From contig NZ_MDDR01000003.1 in NCBI RefSeq assembly GCF_001870435.1, forward strand, positions 243,286 through 307,285: a DNA stretch of 64,000 bases. Reading direction: 5' to 3'. The position numbers and the translations under genes are program-made. The stretch's first letter is position 1. The number at the start of each line of letters is the position of its first letter. This document shows positions 54,898 through 63,591 of the stretch, in pieces. The stretch is from Pseudomonas costantinii. GTDB lineage: Bacteria > Pseudomonadota > Gammaproteobacteria > Pseudomonadales > Pseudomonadaceae. The notes below the pieces were generated by a model. It did not search any database. It saw only the letters and a list, made by a program, of their open reading frames with translations, and had not been told where the DNA came from.

Positions 54898-55700
54898 AGT
54901 TGATTCTTGCCGAACCGTTCAAGACCTTATGGGCCGGGCGTGATGCCTTCGCCGAAGTCGAGAAACTGCAAGGCCAAGTGTTTCGTGAACTGGCGGCGCG
55001 TCGCACCTTGCGCACCGAGGTGGAGGGGCGCCCGTATTTCGTGAAAATCCACCGCGGCGTCGGCTGGGGCGAAATTTTCAAGAATCTGATTACTGTCAAG
55101 TTGCCAGTACTGGGCGCAGGCCTTGAGTGGGCGGCCATCCACCGTCTGCAACAGCTCGGCGTACCGACCATGACCGGCGTGGCATTCGGCGAAACAGGCA
55201 GCAACCCGGCGAACCAACACTCGTTCATTATCACCGAGGAACTGGCCCCGACCATCAGCCTGGAAGACCTGACCATCAACTGGGTCACGCAGCCGCCCAC
55301 GCCCGCCCTGCGCCATGCATTGACGGCGGAACTGGCGCGTATGATTGGCGATATGCACCGTGGCGGTGTGAATCACCGCGACTGCTACCTCTGCCACTTT
55401 CTGCTGGACACCGCAAAACCGATCGACGCCCGCGACATCAAGCTGTCGGTGATCGACCTGCACCGCGCCCAACTGCGTGCCCATCTGCCGCTGCGCTGGC
55501 GCAACAAAGACCTGTCCGCGCTGTATTACTCAGCGATGGAAATTGGCCTGACCCTGCGTGACAAGTTGCGTTTTCTCAAAGGTTACTTCCGTCAGCCGCT
55601 ACGCCAGATTCTCGCCGAGCAGTCGGCGTCCCTGAGCGTGTTGCAACGCAAGGCCGACAAGCTTTACGCGCGTAAGCAACGCTTGGGGGATGCGATCTGA
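54894..55700 (+). CDS. waaP: LPS heptose I kinase WaaP (RfaP)
   Basis: Kinase-fold enzyme of 268 residues that phosphorylates heptose I of the inner core, essential in P. aeruginosa. The ATP lysine is in YFVKIHRG (about residue 51). The catalytic loop is VNHRDCYLCHF with Asp163, and the metal-binding Asp lies in VIDLHRAQL (about 188). Start and stop overlap neighbours (4 bases and 1 base). It is the first of four kinase-fold genes in a row. Confidence 0.95.
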   Translation: MKLILAEPFKTLWAGRDAFAEVEKLQGQVFRELAARRTLRTEVEGRPYFVKIHRGVGWGEIFKNLITVKLPVLGAGLEWAAIHRLQQLGVPTMTGVAFGETGSNPANQHSFIITEELAPTISLEDLTINWVTQPPTPALRHALTAELARMIGDMHRGGVNHRDCYLCHFLLDTAKPIDARDIKLSVIDLHRAQLRAHLPLRWRNKDLSALYYSAMEIGLTLRDKLRFLKGYFRQPLRQILAEQSASLSVLQRKADKLYARKQRLGDAI

Positions 55701-56434
55701 TGGCTGGTTGGAACCTCGAACCGGCTTACGCCAACCTGGCAGATGATTTTGGAAGCCTTGAGGCAGTGTTTGCCTTGCAAGGCGAACAACTGACGCGCGA
55801 CCCGTTGTCGGAAGTGATTCGGGTGGAGCGTGGTGGGGTCAACTATTACGTCAAGCGCTACATTGGTGCCGGCAAAGGCTTGCGCCGCTACGTGGGCAAA
55901 CCTCGAGTGAAGTCCGAATGGCAGAATCTCAAGCGCTTCGCCAAGTGGGGTATTCCCACCGCTGACGTGGTGGCCTGGGGTTTGGAGCGCAAGGGACTGG
56001 CCTATGACCGTGGCGCGATGATCACCCGCGAGCTGCCGAAAACCGAAGACTTGTCAGTGTTGGCCGACCGTAACGACGCCTGCTTGAAAGACCCAAAGTG
56101 GGTCAATGTGGTCAGTCGTCAGCTCGCCGAATACACCCGAACGATGCACGAACATCGCTTCACCCATAACGACTTGAAGTGGCGCAATCTTTTGGTCGAT
56201 GACCAGAAAACCCTGTACCTGATCGATTGCCCCAACGGTGATTTCTGGCGCGGTTTCTGGCTCAAATACCGTATTACCAAAGACCTGGCCTGCCTGGACA
56301 AGGTTGCCAAGTATCACTTGTCGGCCACCCAGCGCCTGCGCTTCTACATGCAATATCGCCAACGCACGCACCTGACGGCGTCGGACAAACAGCGAATTCG
56401 CCACGTGGTGAAGTTTTTCGAGGGGCGCGAATGA
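55700..56434 (+). CDS. LPS core kinase-like protein (InaA/Kdo kinase family), PA5008-like
   Basis: Protein of 244 residues with a bacterial LPS-kinase fold: nucleotide-binding Lys52 in YYVKRYIG, catalytic loop THNDLKWRNLL with Asp158, and metal-binding Asp176 in LIDCPNG. It probably phosphorylates another inner-core position; Pseudomonas cores carry several phosphates on heptose. Which position is unknown. It overlaps the waaP stop by one base and the next gene by 4 bases, and corresponds to PA5008 by position. Confidence 0.85.
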   Translation: MAGWNLEPAYANLADDFGSLEAVFALQGEQLTRDPLSEVIRVERGGVNYYVKRYIGAGKGLRRYVGKPRVKSEWQNLKRFAKWGIPTADVVAWGLERKGLAYDRGAMITRELPKTEDLSVLADRNDACLKDPKWVNVVSRQLAEYTRTMHEHRFTHNDLKWRNLLVDDQKTLYLIDCPNGDFWRGFWLKYRITKDLACLDKVAKYHLSATQRLRFYMQYRQRTHLTASDKQRIRHVVKFFEGRE

Positions 56435-57183
56435 GTGATTTTCTGGCGGCCGAAGACCGCGCTCTGCTGGAGCGCAACGGCCTCGCAACCTTCGACGCCC
56501 TGTGGGCCCGGCAACTGGAGGCGGTGGATGAGCCCAATACCAGTGATGGCGGCTGGAGCAGCGTGTTTCGCCTGGAGCTCGAAGGCCAGGGGTACTACCT
56601 CAAGCGCCAGAGCAACTACCTGACACGTACGTTGTACAAGCCGTTTGGCGAGCCCAGCTTTGCCCGTGAATTTCGCAATATCAGCCGTTACCAAAAGCTC
56701 GGTATCCCTGCGTTGCAGGCCGCGTTCTTCGGTGAGCGCAAGGTCAATGGCGCGCGCCGCGCGATGTTGTTGACCCGCGCGCTCGACGGCTGGAACGACT
56801 TGGATTCGTTGCTGGAGCAGTGGTCGCAATTGAGCGACGCCCAGCACCGGGCGATCCTGTTGGCTTGTGGTCAGTTGGCTCGCCACCTGCACAATGTGGG
56901 TCAGGTGCACGGCTGTTTTTACCCTAAACATATTTTCCTGCAGGCCGCCGGCGACGGTTACACCGCGCAGTTGATCGACCTGGAAAAAACCCGCCCGCTG
57001 TTGTTCGGCGTGCGCGATCGGGTCAAGGATCTGGAGCCGCTGTTGCGGCGTGCGCCGCAGTGGTCGGACACCCAAGTGCGGCAACTGCTGGCAGCCTACC
57101 TGGAACAGCCTGAAGACAGCTCGCTGGTAGGCGCCTGGTTCCAGCGCCTGACGGCCCGCCGCAGTCGCAAGGAGAACCGCTGA
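56431..57183 (+). CDS. LPS core kinase-like protein with altered catalytic loop, PA5007-like
   Basis: Protein of 250 residues of the same fold. The ATP lysine is in YYLKRQSN and the metal-binding Asp183 in LIDLEKTRP, but the catalytic loop reads QVHGCFYPKHIF. Aligned with WaaP (VNHRDCYLCHF) the catalytic Asp is Cys162. It may be a pseudokinase that supports its neighbours or an enzyme with a shifted base. The operon position (overlaps on both sides) ties it to inner-core modification; by position it is PA5007-like. Confidence 0.8.
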   Translation: MSDFLAAEDRALLERNGLATFDALWARQLEAVDEPNTSDGGWSSVFRLELEGQGYYLKRQSNYLTRTLYKPFGEPSFAREFRNISRYQKLGIPALQAAFFGERKVNGARRAMLLTRALDGWNDLDSLLEQWSQLSDAQHRAILLACGQLARHLHNVGQVHGCFYPKHIFLQAAGDGYTAQLIDLEKTRPLLFGVRDRVKDLEPLLRRAPQWSDTQVRQLLAAYLEQPEDSSLVGAWFQRLTARRSRKENR

Positions 57184-58634
57184 TGCGTTTGTCCGAGCTG
57201 AAAACCGCCGGCCGCACCCCCAGCCTGCCGCTGACTATCGAATTGGCGGACGCGGCAGGCCCAGGGCAGTTGCAATTGCTCAGCCTGCTGCGAGTATTGC
57301 CGGGCGAGCGCTATGTGGGCGCGGCGGTCTGGCGCGGGCGCCCGGTGCTGGCCAAATTATTGGTGGGCAGCAAGGCCGCGCGGCATTTTCAGCGAGAGCG
57401 CAACGGTGTGCGCCTACTGGCTGAGCAAGGCTTGATCACGCCGTTGTTGCTGGCCGATGGCTTGCAGGAAGGCGAGGGTGGGTGGCTGCTGTTTGAGTTT
57501 ATTGAAGGCGCTGAAAGCCTCGCCGATGCTTGGCAGGCGGTCGAAGGTTTGCCGCCGCTGGCGGATGAACAGACCGCCGTACTGGCCGAAGCACTGGGTG
57601 CGATTGCCCAGATGCACGCCAAAGGGCTGTGGCAGGAAGACCTGCACCTGGACAACCTGCTGCGCCAGGGCGGCAAGCTGTACTTGATCGATGGTGCCGG
57701 GATTCGCGTCGAAGACGCGGGCAAGCCGCTGTCGCGCAACCGGGTGTTGGAAAACCTCGGTGTATTTTTTGCCCAGTTGCCGAAGAATCTTGAGCCGTTT
57801 ACCGAAGAACTGCTCGTGTATTACCTCCTGGCCAACGGCGAGCACGCTCTGCCGCTGGAAGCCCTGGAAAAGCAGGTACGCAAGGTCAGCGCCTGGCGTT
57901 TGAAGGACTTTTTGAACAAGGTCGGCCGCGAATGCACGCTGTTCAGCGTGGTGCGTGGCGCCTTTGCCTTGCGCGCAATTCGTCGCGAGGAAGAGGCTGC
58001 GATGTTGCCGGTGCTGGAGCGTGCTGATGCGTTGCTGGACCAGGGGCATCTGTATAAGACCGGTGGCTCGGCTACTGTGGCCAAGGTCGAGGTGGCCGGT
58101 CGGCCGCTGGTGATCAAACGCTACAACATCAAGGGTTTTACCCACTGGCTCAGGCGCTTCTGGCGGCCCAGCCGTGCGTGGCATTCCTGGTACGAGGGCA
58201 ATCGCCTGGCGTTTCTTGGGATTGCTACGCCCAAGCCGTTGGCGGTGTTGGAGAAGCGGTTTTTATGGCTGCGCAGTCGGGCTTATCTGGTTACTGAGTA
58301 TTTGCCGGGGCCGGATCTCATTGAGCGTTTTGCGCCGTATGTTGAGGGCGGGGATGCGCCTGAGGCTGAGCTGGTGGCGTTGGATCGGTTGTTTGCGGAG
58401 TTGATCCGTGAGCGGATCAGCCATGGGGATTTCAAGGGGCACAACTTGTTTTGGGATCGGGATCGATGGGTTTTGATCGATCTGGATGCTATGCGTCAGC
58501 ATGGGTCTGCTGCGAGTTTTGCTCCGGCGTTTGCCAGGGACCGGGCGCGGTTTATGCGTAATTGGCCGGTGGGTAGTGCGTTGTATCAGGTGATTGATCA
58601 GCGGTTGCCCAAGTTGGTTGGTGGGTCGGTTTGA
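57183..58634 (+). CDS. Tandem LPS kinase-like protein, PA5006-like
   Basis: Protein of 483 residues with two kinase-like domains. The first (to about 250) has the loop EDLHLDNLL and LIDGAGIR. The second (about 280-483) has VIKRYNIKGF, the loop SHGDFKGHNLFW and VLIDLDAMR. Both carry the catalytic and metal-binding aspartates, so both could be active on the LPS core. It is the last gene of the operon here; in P. aeruginosa a carbamoyltransferase gene follows, but here a repeat element and a different gene set follow. Codon use toward the 3 prime end shifts to more G at third positions. Confidence 0.83.
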   Translation: MRLSELKTAGRTPSLPLTIELADAAGPGQLQLLSLLRVLPGERYVGAAVWRGRPVLAKLLVGSKAARHFQRERNGVRLLAEQGLITPLLLADGLQEGEGGWLLFEFIEGAESLADAWQAVEGLPPLADEQTAVLAEALGAIAQMHAKGLWQEDLHLDNLLRQGGKLYLIDGAGIRVEDAGKPLSRNRVLENLGVFFAQLPKNLEPFTEELLVYYLLANGEHALPLEALEKQVRKVSAWRLKDFLNKVGRECTLFSVVRGAFALRAIRREEEAAMLPVLERADALLDQGHLYKTGGSATVAKVEVAGRPLVIKRYNIKGFTHWLRRFWRPSRAWHSWYEGNRLAFLGIATPKPLAVLEKRFLWLRSRAYLVTEYLPGPDLIERFAPYVEGGDAPEAELVALDRLFAELIRERISHGDFKGHNLFWDRDRWVLIDLDAMRQHGSAASFAPAFARDRARFMRNWPVGSALYQVIDQRLPKLVGGSV

Positions 58635-58641
58635 TTGGGTG

Positions 58642-59002
58642 CATATCCGTTATTTAGGTAACGGCTGCTTATGGTTTCGCTCTTACAGCCAGCCCTTTCA
58701 AGGTCTTTAGGTAGAACAGGCAATAAGTAACCTGTGGCGAGCGGGCTTGTCGGGTCGCCGCATCGCCCGCGTTGGGCTGCGAAGCAGCCCCAAAACCAGC
58801 AGCCGAAGAGTGCCTGACTCACCGCATTCTTCCTTTTGGGGTCGCTTCGCAACCCAACGCGGGGCAAGCCCGCTCGCCACAGGGACAGTGTTCGCCCTTA
58901 ACTGGTTGGTATCAGCCAGATATGGCCAGTTTTTCAAAGACCTTGAAAGGGCTGGCTGTAAGAGCGGAACCAATAGCAGCCGTTACCGCAGAAACGGATA
59001 TG
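58642..59002. repeat. Nested palindromic repeat (long terminal inverted repeats around paired REP sequences)
   Basis: Outer arms of about 67 bases (58642-58708 and 58936-59002) are inverted copies: both contain TAACGGCTGCT, then GCTCTTACAGCCAGCCCTTT and AAGGTCTTT on one strand. Inside, a second inverted pair holds the REP core CTGTGGCGAGCGGGCTTG (58733 onward, and its complement ending near 58882) plus CCCGCGTTGGG. No transposase frame exists inside; short open frames are shadows. The 551-base gap between the LPS operon and the ABC transporter is mostly this element. Confidence 0.85.
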
Positions 59003-59122
59003 TCCCCCCAGATCGAATCAACTGTTGCCTGATCAACAGCAATCGAACACTTGGCGCCCGATAACGACAGTCTTCACTCGCTAAAAAATCATACCTCGCT
59101 GATTTTATTGGATAAAAAATCC

Positions 59123-59138
59123 TGGCATGCGCTCTGCA
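59123..59138 (+). promoter_or_regulatory. Candidate sigma-54 promoter of the sugar ABC operon
   Basis: TGGCATG, four bases, CTGCA: the invariant GG (59124-59125) and GC (59136-59137) are ten bases apart, as in the -24/-12 class (TGGCACG-N4-TTGCA). Transcription would start near 59149, leaving about 37 bases before the ATG. No enhancer-binding protein gene is in the window. Confidence 0.5.
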
Positions 59139-59185
59139 ATGCCATCCGGTGAATCCTTTCATCGGTCGTCCAAGCGGAGCCTTGT

Positions 59186-60166
59186 ATGTCTTCCAGCCTT
59201 TCTTCTATTTCCCGTTTGATCTGCTTAGGCGCCGCCTTACTGCTGAGCCACGCCGCCCAAGCCACCGAAGGCGACGACGCCGTCCCCTCCCTCGCCGGCA
59301 AGCGCATCGCCGTCAGCATGACCGGCACCAGTCACTACTTCGATATCAAAGCCTTCCAAGCCCAGGTCGACGAAATCAAACGCCTAGGTGGCACGCCGAT
59401 TACCCTGGACGCTGGGCGTAACGACAAAAACCTCGTTACCCAATTGCAAACCGTGGTCACCCAAAAGCCCGACGCCGTCATCCAGACTCTCGGCACCCTC
59501 AGCGTCATCGACCCCTGGCTCAAGCGCATCAGCAAGGCCGGCATCCCGCTGTTCACCATCGATGCCCCCTCGCAATACAGCCTCAACAACACCACCTCCG
59601 ATAACGTCGCCACCGGCAAAGCGCTGGCCGATCAGTTGATCAAGGACGCCGGTGGCAAAGGCAAAATCCTGGTGTTCAACGGCTTCTACGGCGTGCCGGT
59701 CTGTGCGATTCGTTATGACCAGTTGAAGCTGGCGCTCAAGGATTACCCACAACTGGAAATCATCCAGCCGGAGCTGCGCGACGTCATCCCCAACACCGTG
59801 CAGGACGCCTACTCCCAGGTGTCGGCGTTGCTCAACAAGTACCCGACGGGCAGCGTCTCGGCGATCTGGTCGGCGTGGGATATTCCGCAACTGGGTGCGA
59901 GCAAGGCGCTGATCGATGCCAAGCGCACCGAAATCAAAACCTATGGCGTCGATGGCACTCCGCAAGTGCTGGAGTTGCTCGGCCAGGCGAATTCGCCGGT
60001 CGGCGCGGTGGTGGCTCAGCAGCCGGCGTTGATCGGCAAGACCGCCGTGCAGAACGTGGCGCGTTACCTCGCCGGGCAGCGTGACTTGCCCAAGGAAACC
60101 CACGTGGCGACCTTGCTGACCACCGCCGCCAACCTGGCGCAGGTTCAGCAACTGCGGGGTGATTGA
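59186..60166 (+). CDS. Sugar ABC transporter periplasmic substrate-binding protein
   Basis: Periplasmic binding protein of 326 residues of the ribose/galactose (Peripla_BP_4) class. A signal peptide ends near residue 26 (SHAAQATEG). The mature start KRIAVSMTGTSHYFDIKAFQ and the later NNTTSDNVATGKALADQLI fit ribose-type binding proteins. The sugar cannot be named. GGAG six bases before the ATG supports the start. Its TGA shares a base with the ATPase ATG, so this is the first gene of a four-gene import operon. Confidence 0.88.
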   Translation: MSSSLSSISRLICLGAALLLSHAAQATEGDDAVPSLAGKRIAVSMTGTSHYFDIKAFQAQVDEIKRLGGTPITLDAGRNDKNLVTQLQTVVTQKPDAVIQTLGTLSVIDPWLKRISKAGIPLFTIDAPSQYSLNNTTSDNVATGKALADQLIKDAGGKGKILVFNGFYGVPVCAIRYDQLKLALKDYPQLEIIQPELRDVIPNTVQDAYSQVSALLNKYPTGSVSAIWSAWDIPQLGASKALIDAKRTEIKTYGVDGTPQVLELLGQANSPVGAVVAQQPALIGKTAVQNVARYLAGQRDLPKETHVATLLTTAANLAQVQQLRGD

Positions 60167-61689
60167 TGACAGCGTTGCACCTGCAAAACCTGCGTAAGCG
60201 CTTCGGCGCCACCCTGGCGCTGGATGATGCCAGCCTCAAGGTTGAGCGCGGCACCATTCACGGTTTGGTGGGCGAGAACGGTGCGGGCAAGTCGACTTTG
60301 ATCAAGATCCTCGCCGGTATCCACAAGGCGGACGCGGGGCAGGTGAGTATCGACGGCCAGTTATACACGTCGCTGTCGCCGCGCAAGGTGGACGCGTTGG
60401 GTGTGCAGTTCATCCACCAGGAGCGCTTGCTGCCGGCGAGTTTTACCGTGGGCGAGGCGCTGTTTTTCGGGCATGAGTTGCGGCGCGGCCCCTTCGTGGA
60501 TCGGCGCAGGCAGACACGTGAAGCCGAGCGTTTGCTGGTGGAATATTTCGATCTGCAATTGCCGATTGGTGCGCTGGTGGGCGAGCTGAACAGCGCCGAG
60601 CGCCAGGTGCTGCAAATCACTCGGGCGTTGATTCGCAAGCCCAAGATTTTGGTGTTCGACGAGCCCAGCGTGGCGCTGGTCAAACGCGAAGTCGATCAGT
60701 TGTTGCGCATCGTCAAGCATCTGCGGGACCAGGGTTTGTCGATCCTGTACATCTCCCATTACCTGCAAGAAATCGACAGTCTGTGTGATGAAGTTACGGT
60801 GCTGCGCAATGGCCGGGATGTGGCGGTGGTGGAGCCACGGCATACCGACAGTCGCGAGATTGCACGGCTGATGGTTAACCGTGAGGTGCAGGAGATGTAC
60901 CCCAAGGCGGTGGTCGAGTCTGGCGAACCTTTGCTGCAAGTGCGCTCTCTGAGCCTGGCACGGCGGTATCGCCAGATTGACCTGGAAGTACGGCGCGGTG
61001 AAATCGTCGGGTTGACCGGGCTGGTGGGCTCGGGCGCCAAGGAGTTGTTCAAGACGCTGTTCGGCGTTGAGCGAGCTGACAGTGGCAGCATTCATCTGGA
61101 GGGGCGTTTGCTACGCCTGCGTTCCCCCGGTCAGGCGATTGCGGCGGGGATTGCCCTGGTGCCGGAGGAGCGGCGCAGCCAGGGGATTTCTCCGGTGCTG
61201 TCGGTGCTGGAGAATCTGACGCTCGCGGGGCTCGAGCAGTTCTCTCGCTGGGGTCTGTTGAACCGTCGCAAGGAGCAGGCACAAAGCCTGCGGTTGATCG
61301 ACGAATTGGCGATCAAGGCGTCCGGGCCTCACGCGGCAGTCAGCCAGCTTAGCGGTGGCAACCAGCAGAAAGTCGCCTTGGGTAAATGGCTGAGCCGTCG
61401 CTCGGCGGTGTACTTGTTGGACGAGCCCTGTGTGGGCGTGGATGTTGGCGCCAAAGTGGAGATCTATCGTTTGATCGGACGCTTGGTGGAAGAGGGCGCT
61501 GCGGTGTTGGTGTTGTCGTCGGATTTGCCGGAACTGCTCGGGATCAGCGATCGAGTTCTGGTGCTGCATCGCGGTGAAATTGCCGGGGAGTTCCGCGCGG
61601 GAGAGGCCGACAGTGATCAGTTGCTGGCGTGTGCCACGGGCGCGGTGCCGGCTGTTGCTGTGCACGTTCGGGAGGTTGAGCATGCTTGA
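60166..61689 (+). CDS. Sugar ABC transporter ATP-binding protein (two ATPase domains)
   Basis: Cytosolic ATPase of 507 residues of the RbsA/MglA class with two ATPase domains. The first has Walker A GENGAGKST (37-45) and Walker B ILVFDEPS, but its signature reads GELNSAERQ instead of an LSGGQ type. The second has a canonical signature LSGGNQQKV and the degenerate Walker A (TGLVGSGAKE) normal for this class. It energises the two permeases downstream. The ATG at 60166 overlaps the upstream stop by one base; a TTG just before it is less likely. Confidence 0.9.
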   Translation: MTALHLQNLRKRFGATLALDDASLKVERGTIHGLVGENGAGKSTLIKILAGIHKADAGQVSIDGQLYTSLSPRKVDALGVQFIHQERLLPASFTVGEALFFGHELRRGPFVDRRRQTREAERLLVEYFDLQLPIGALVGELNSAERQVLQITRALIRKPKILVFDEPSVALVKREVDQLLRIVKHLRDQGLSILYISHYLQEIDSLCDEVTVLRNGRDVAVVEPRHTDSREIARLMVNREVQEMYPKAVVESGEPLLQVRSLSLARRYRQIDLEVRRGEIVGLTGLVGSGAKELFKTLFGVERADSGSIHLEGRLLRLRSPGQAIAAGIALVPEERRSQGISPVLSVLENLTLAGLEQFSRWGLLNRRKEQAQSLRLIDELAIKASGPHAAVSQLSGGNQQKVALGKWLSRRSAVYLLDEPCVGVDVGAKVEIYRLIGRLVEEGAAVLVLSSDLPELLGISDRVLVLHRGEIAGEFRAGEADSDQLLACATGAVPAVAVHVREVEHA

Positions 61690-62668
61690 AGTCGCGACGC
61701 CAGGGTTGTCGCAGCGCTTGTGGGTGCTGGTGTTGCGCCGAGGCTCTGTGGGCGTATTCCTCGCGATCCTGCTGGGGTTTACCCTGGCGGTACCGAACTT
61801 TCTGTCGGTGAGTAACCTCGCCAATGTGTTCAGCCAGTCGGCGATCCTCGGGGTGCTGGCCTTCGGGCTTACCTGCGTAATTATCGGTGGTGGTTCGAAC
61901 GTGGTTGCCGGCGGCCTCGACCTGTCGCTGGCGGCCAATCTGGGGTTATGTGCTGCGGTGTTCAGTCGCCTCAACAATGCTGGGTTGGATCTCTGGATCA
62001 CCTTGCTGCTGACGTTAGGCTGTGGCGTGGTGGTCGGCCTGCTCAATGGTTTGGCGGTGGTGGTGCTGCGCTTGCCACCGTTGTTGGCGACGCTGGCGAG
62101 CATGAATGTATTGGCCGGGCTCGAACTGGTGTTGACCGAAAACACCGTGGTCTCCACGGACTCGCCGTTGCTCGATGTGCTCAGCAGCGGTGCATGGTTG
62201 GGAGTGCCGGTGCTGGCGTGGGTGTTGCTGGTGACGGGTGGACTGCTGACGTTGCTGATCCAACATTCAGCCTATGGGCTGCGCTTGCATGCGGTGGGCG
62301 AATACCCTCAGGCCGCCGAAGCGGCAGGCATTCGCAATGCGGGCTATGTGCTGTCGAGTTACCTGCTGTCGGGCGCTTGTGCCGCAGTGGCCGCGTTGTG
62401 TTCGGCCGCGTTCTTCAGTGGCAGCACCACCGGTTCCGGCGACATGTTGCTGTCGGTGGTGGCGATCGCTTTTCTGGGCGTGGTGTTTTCCCGGCGACTG
62501 GTCGCGAGTATTCCGGGCACCTTGCTCGCGGCCTTGTTGATTGGTTTTTTGATCAACGGTTTTCAGTTGCTCAACGTCTCAAACTTCTGGGTCAACGGGG
62601 TGCAAGGTGTGCTGATTCTGCTGGTGGTGGCGGCGTCCAGTGCATTGAAGCGAGGAGTCAGTTCATGA
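61682..62668 (+). CDS. Sugar ABC transporter permease, first subunit
   Basis: Inner-membrane permease of 328 residues, BPD_transp_2 (RbsC) class, with about nine to ten helices. The family block GGLDLSLAANLGL follows helix 2, and a loop AAEAAGIRNAGYVLSSYLLS couples to the ATPase. The ATG at 61682 overlaps the ATPase gene end by 8 bases; the frame is open 36 codons upstream but that part shadows the ATPase gene. It pairs with a second, different permease gene. Confidence 0.88.
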   Translation: MLEVATPGLSQRLWVLVLRRGSVGVFLAILLGFTLAVPNFLSVSNLANVFSQSAILGVLAFGLTCVIIGGGSNVVAGGLDLSLAANLGLCAAVFSRLNNAGLDLWITLLLTLGCGVVVGLLNGLAVVVLRLPPLLATLASMNVLAGLELVLTENTVVSTDSPLLDVLSSGAWLGVPVLAWVLLVTGGLLTLLIQHSAYGLRLHAVGEYPQAAEAAGIRNAGYVLSSYLLSGACAAVAALCSAAFFSGSTTGSGDMLLSVVAIAFLGVVFSRRLVASIPGTLLAALLIGFLINGFQLLNVSNFWVNGVQGVLILLVVAASSALKRGVSS

Positions 62669-63591
62669 ACGCGCGCTCATTACTGCCGCTGACTTTACCG
62701 CTGGTGTTTGTGGTCATTGTGCTGGTGTTTGCCGTGCAGGCGCCGGGGTTCCTCAGTGGCGGTAACTTGAAAAGCCTGGTGCTGAATAACTTCGTGTTGC
62801 TGGCGATTGTTGCCATCGGCATGACCTATGCGGTGGCCGCCGGTGGCATCGACCTGTCGGTGGGCACGGCACTGGATTTCGCCAGTTTCAGCTTCGTGGT
62901 GCTGCTCAATGGCGGGCACGGCTGGGCAGTCGCCGCAACCGGTGCGCTGGCTGCTGCATTGCTGGTGGGGGTGTTGAATGCCGGGCTGATTGCCGGGCTG
63001 CGGATCAGTCCTTTCCTGGCCACCTTGGGCACCTTGTTTATCGGCACCAGTGCCCAACAATTACTCTCGGATGGTGGCCAGCCAATCTATATCACTCAAG
63101 GCTTGAAGCCTGAACTGACAGGGCTGACGCCATTATTGGTGGTGTTGGGCCTGGCGCTGTTCTACGGCTTGGCATTAGCGCGTGGGCGTCTGGGCCGCGA
63201 ACTGCTGGCCCAGGGCACCCAGCCGCTGCTGGCGTATTACTCGGGGTTGTCGGTGCGGCGCATAGTCACCGTCGTGGCCCTGGCAACTGCCTTGGCCTGC
63301 GGCGTGGCGGGTGTGTTGCTCAGCTCGACGGTCAGCGCCTACGTGCCGTTGTCCGGCAATGCGTTCCTGCTCAACGCGATTGGTGCGGTGTTTATCGGCA
63401 CCACGCTGAGCCGTCAGGGCCGCGCGAATATTCCCGGGACCCTGTTGGGGGTGTTGTTCATCAACGTGATCGCCAACGGTCTGTTGCTGATCGGCTGGAA
63501 TTTTTACTGGCAGCAGGTGGCGACTGGAGTTTTGATCTTTGTGGTGCTGACCTTCAGTTTCGCCAGCCGGCGCATGCTGGAAAGCCATTAA
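62665..63591 (+). CDS. Sugar ABC transporter permease, second subunit
   Basis: Inner-membrane permease of 308 residues of the same class, with AAGGIDLSVGTALDFASF after helix 2 and a C-terminal SRQGRANIPGTLLGVLF block. It overlaps the first permease by 4 bases. The two subunits would form a heterodimeric channel, as in AI-2 or erythritol-type importers rather than the homodimeric ribose system. It ends just before the convergent TonB-dependent receptor gene. Confidence 0.88.
   Translation: MNARSLLPLTLPLVFVVIVLVFAVQAPGFLSGGNLKSLVLNNFVLLAIVAIGMTYAVAAGGIDLSVGTALDFASFSFVVLLNGGHGWAVAATGALAAALLVGVLNAGLIAGLRISPFLATLGTLFIGTSAQQLLSDGGQPIYITQGLKPELTGLTPLLVVLGLALFYGLALARGRLGRELLAQGTQPLLAYYSGLSVRRIVTVVALATALACGVAGVLLSSTVSAYVPLSGNAFLLNAIGAVFIGTTLSRQGRANIPGTLLGVLFINVIANGLLLIGWNFYWQQVATGVLIFVVLTFSFASRRMLESH

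Noticed and set aside
58747..59064. Small gene inside the nested palindrome
   Set aside because: The frame runs through REP arms, has no ribosome binding site and no protein features.
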